64,000 bases of DNA. It comes from Chlorella sorokiniana (taxonomy: Eukaryota; Chlorophyta; Trebouxiophyceae; Chlorellales; Chlorellaceae). The stretch lies in contig CP084612.1 of NCBI GenBank assembly GCA_025917655.1, forward strand, positions 1,240,001 to 1,304,000, written 5' to 3'. A model generated the notes under the pieces. That model was given only the letters and a program-made list of their open reading frames with translations, was not told the DNA's origin and made no database searches. Positions 62,197 through 64,000 of this stretch are shown here, in pieces (within the stretch, counting starts at the first letter, position 1; every line of letters begins with the position of its first letter). A program made the translations under genes and the position numbers.

Positions 62197-64000
62197 ATGG
62201 AGGAGGCTGGTCGGCTGCCCTCCATTGAACCTCCAGAAGCCTTTTTGGGCACCAGGCTTCCCTCCTTGACCAACAGTGACACGTCCAAGGCGCCAATGGC
62301 GGGTCAGCTGCCCAGAGGCCAGCCACTGGAGCCTGCTGACGAGGCCAGCGACCCAGAGGCAGCCCACGATGCAGCTGCTGCCGGGGGCCCGCCTGTGCAC
62401 CTCGTCTTCCATCGAGAGGTCGCCTTCGAAGTGCCCCCGAACAGGCAGGCAGGAGGGGGTGCAGGTTGGGCAGGCCAGCAGGCCTTTGTGCGCTGTGGCT
62501 ACAGGCCCCAGCTGGGGGCTGGACTCTGACCTTCAGATGGATCAAGCAGGGTTTTGCAAGCCCTGAATAGTACATGTAGTGTATGCTCGCTCAATGCTGC
62601 TCCCGCAGGTGCAAGAGACGGTGGCTGCAATCGTGCACATGCAGCCGCTGCCGGCCTCGCCTCGACACGGGCTTCCAGCGGCAGCTGCCGGGAGCCCCCT
62701 GAGCCTGGGCTTGTTTGGTACGAGCCCCCGAGCAGCTGCAGGAGGAGGGCATGGGCAGCAGGGACAGCAGCTTCCTCTCGGTCCAGTCTGGCATCTATCC
62801 AGCCGTCGGCGGCAGCGACGACGCGGCCACCTCAGCAGCCCCGCGGGGATGGCCCACCCAGGGGCGGCTGGGTCCAGTGCCTCGGAGGGGTTGCAGCCCA
62901 CGGTGCCGCCCCCGCCCGGCCCTCTGGCAGTGCAAGCACACCAGGAGAAGAGCGCGCATCAACCGCCTCCTCTAAGCAGGAAGGCCCCCCGCGCCCCCTG
63001 CGGCCGCTGCAGACGCCAGCAGCCCTGCCAGGTGGCAGCCGCCAGGGCAGCGGCTGGGGCCGTCGGCGCCGGCCAGCCCAGCCACGCCTGGTGGCAGGCC
63101 GCAGCCAAGGCTGCCTTCGCAGCGTGCATCGCCCTCGCCAGCAGCGCCCCTCCCGGCTCAGCGGGCTCGGCAAGCCACCGAGGGCGACGACGCACGGCAG
63201 GCAGGCTCAGAGCCAAGCGCATCCAGCAGCTGGCCAGGCGCCGCTGCACCCGCACGCCAGCAAACGCCGTCAATCGAGTCAGGCAGGCAGGCAGCGGCGG
63301 CGCCGCCGCGCAGGCGCAGCCACCTGGCTGTTGGAGTGGGCAGTGCGGGCACAGCTTCACCTCCGGAGCATCGTGAACCAGCAGCAGCACCAGGCAGAGG
63401 GATCTCTGATGCCCACAACGGCAGCGGCAGTGGCAGTGGAGTGGCTATCCCTGCCTCCTCCTCAGCCGACGAGCCTCAGCTGACAGAGATCAGGGGCGAC
63501 TGGCCGCCGCCGCCGTCGCCGCCGCAGCGCATCCCGCCGCCGTCGCCGCGCGGCAGCCTGGTGTCGGCCTTCTCGCAGGAAGGGCAGGCGGCGCGGGCGG
63601 GCCCGGCTGGCGCCAGCTGGACGACGGCAGCTGGATGAGCAGCGCGGAAGTGGACTGGTACGACCCGGCCAGCTGCAGCGCGGATGCAGCGCACACTGCG
63701 GCCGCCGCCGCCGCAGCGCTGCTCAGCAGCCCGCTGGTGGAGGCAGCTTCCCAGTCCCCGCCCCTCTCCCCCGTCTCCACCCAGCTGCTGGCGCTGCGCC
63801 GGCCATCGGCAGACGTGCGCCGAGGGCCGCATCGGGCAGCCAGCCTGGGCCTGGGCCCCGCCGAGCGGCAGCACTCCTTGCTGTCGGCGCCCGAGCGGCA
63901 GCACTCCCTGCTGCCAGCCGACACGGAGCGGCAGGCCTCGGCATCTCCTCACCGCCTTTCCTACCCGACCGCCCCACCGCCCCTGACAGAGATCGAGCCG
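62197..64000 (+). CDS. uncharacterised low-complexity protein, 5' part (continues beyond window)
   Basis: A plausible start is the ATG at 62197 (MEEAGRLPSIEPPEAFLGTR), followed by SDTSKAPMAGQLPRGQPLEP and PPVHLVFHREVAFEVPPNRQ. Later readable pieces are [80 protein letters not shown] and a short repeat ERQHSLL. Between them are Ala-, Arg- and Gln-rich stretches open in several frames, so exon limits and frame changes (near 62730 and 63610) are uncertain. It is Ser/Pro-rich and apparently disordered, with possible SP phosphorylation sites. No domain is recognised. The reading frame is still open at base 64000. Confidence 0.45.
63861..63935 (+). repeat. 30-bp coding repeat, two copies plus a partial
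   Basis: CCGAGCGGCAGCACTCC recurs at 63861 and 63891, with a weaker third GGAGCGGCAGG near 63924. It encodes AERQHSLLSAP-ERQHSLLPAD-TERQASAS. Confidence 0.8.

Noticed and set aside
62380-62450. A starch-binding (CBM20-like) start in VHLVFHREVAFEV
   Set aside because: Only one strand-like segment fits; the Trp residues and the later strands of CBM20 are missing.
1-64000. Transposons, LTR elements, viral copies, CRISPR arrays, tRNA or rRNA genes
   Set aside because: I saw no terminal repeats with coding cores, no reverse transcriptase, transposase or capsid motifs, no regular spacer arrays and no cloverleaf candidates. Small RNAs such as snoRNAs cannot be excluded by eye.

Overview
The window looks like nuclear DNA of a green alga, most likely a core chlorophyte of the Chlorella/Trebouxiophyceae kind. 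It is very GC-rich, its genes are cut by many short GT-AG introns, several genes are followed by the chlorophyte-type poly(A) signal TGTAA, and the proteins are plant-like: violaxanthin de-epoxidase-related protein, type I H+-pyrophosphatase, ABCG half transporter, mitochondrial mS35 and the oxalate enzymes AAE3 and OXC. I see no mobile element, no tRNA or rRNA gene and no organelle sequence.

Layout. 0-5 kb: 3' part of an unknown gene (+), a glutathione S-transferase (-) and a small LEA-like helical protein (+) that shares a short divergent promoter with it. 5-16 kb: a long coiled-coil protein (-), a CBS-pair protein (-), EMC4 (-), PYM (+) and a violaxanthin de-epoxidase-related protein (-). 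15.7-25 kb: a SAP30-like Sin3-binding protein (+), two tail-to-tail paralogous small membrane proteins (+/-) and an ABCG transporter (+). 25.5-30.6 kb: SDHAF2 (-) and a thylakoid-type protein with periaxin-like PKFExPD repeats (+). 31-38.3 kb: one long minus-strand gene in which oxalyl-CoA synthetase (AAE3) is joined in frame to oxalyl-CoA decarboxylase (OXC). 39.8-48.7 kb: mS35 (+), a SET/MYND methyltransferase (-), a TauD-type dioxygenase (+) and an unknown Pro/Ala-rich protein (+). 48.9-61.4 kb: four minus-strand genes, namely a multi-pass membrane protein, the vacuolar H+-pyrophosphatase, a membrane-anchored protein resembling DUF6544, and a pentameric ligand-gated ion channel. 62.2-64 kb: the start of a low-complexity protein (+) that leaves the window.

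The main discovery candidate is the AAE3-OXC gene. The two enzymes catalyse consecutive steps (oxalate to oxalyl-CoA, then to formyl-CoA + CO2). The last AAE3 exon ends in a phase-1 splice donor, the first OXC exon continues in the same frame, and there is no ATG on that strand in the gap from which OXC could start on its own. Second in interest is the ligand-gated channel, whose 'Cys-loop' lacks both cysteines.

A technical caution: almost every conserved gene here has one or more single-base frame breaks, mostly one base missing from a C or G run. Because they recur across housekeeping genes, including the H+-pyrophosphatase, assembly error is more likely than pseudogenes. Exon edges below were inferred by eye from splice signals and protein homology recalled from memory; no alignment was run.
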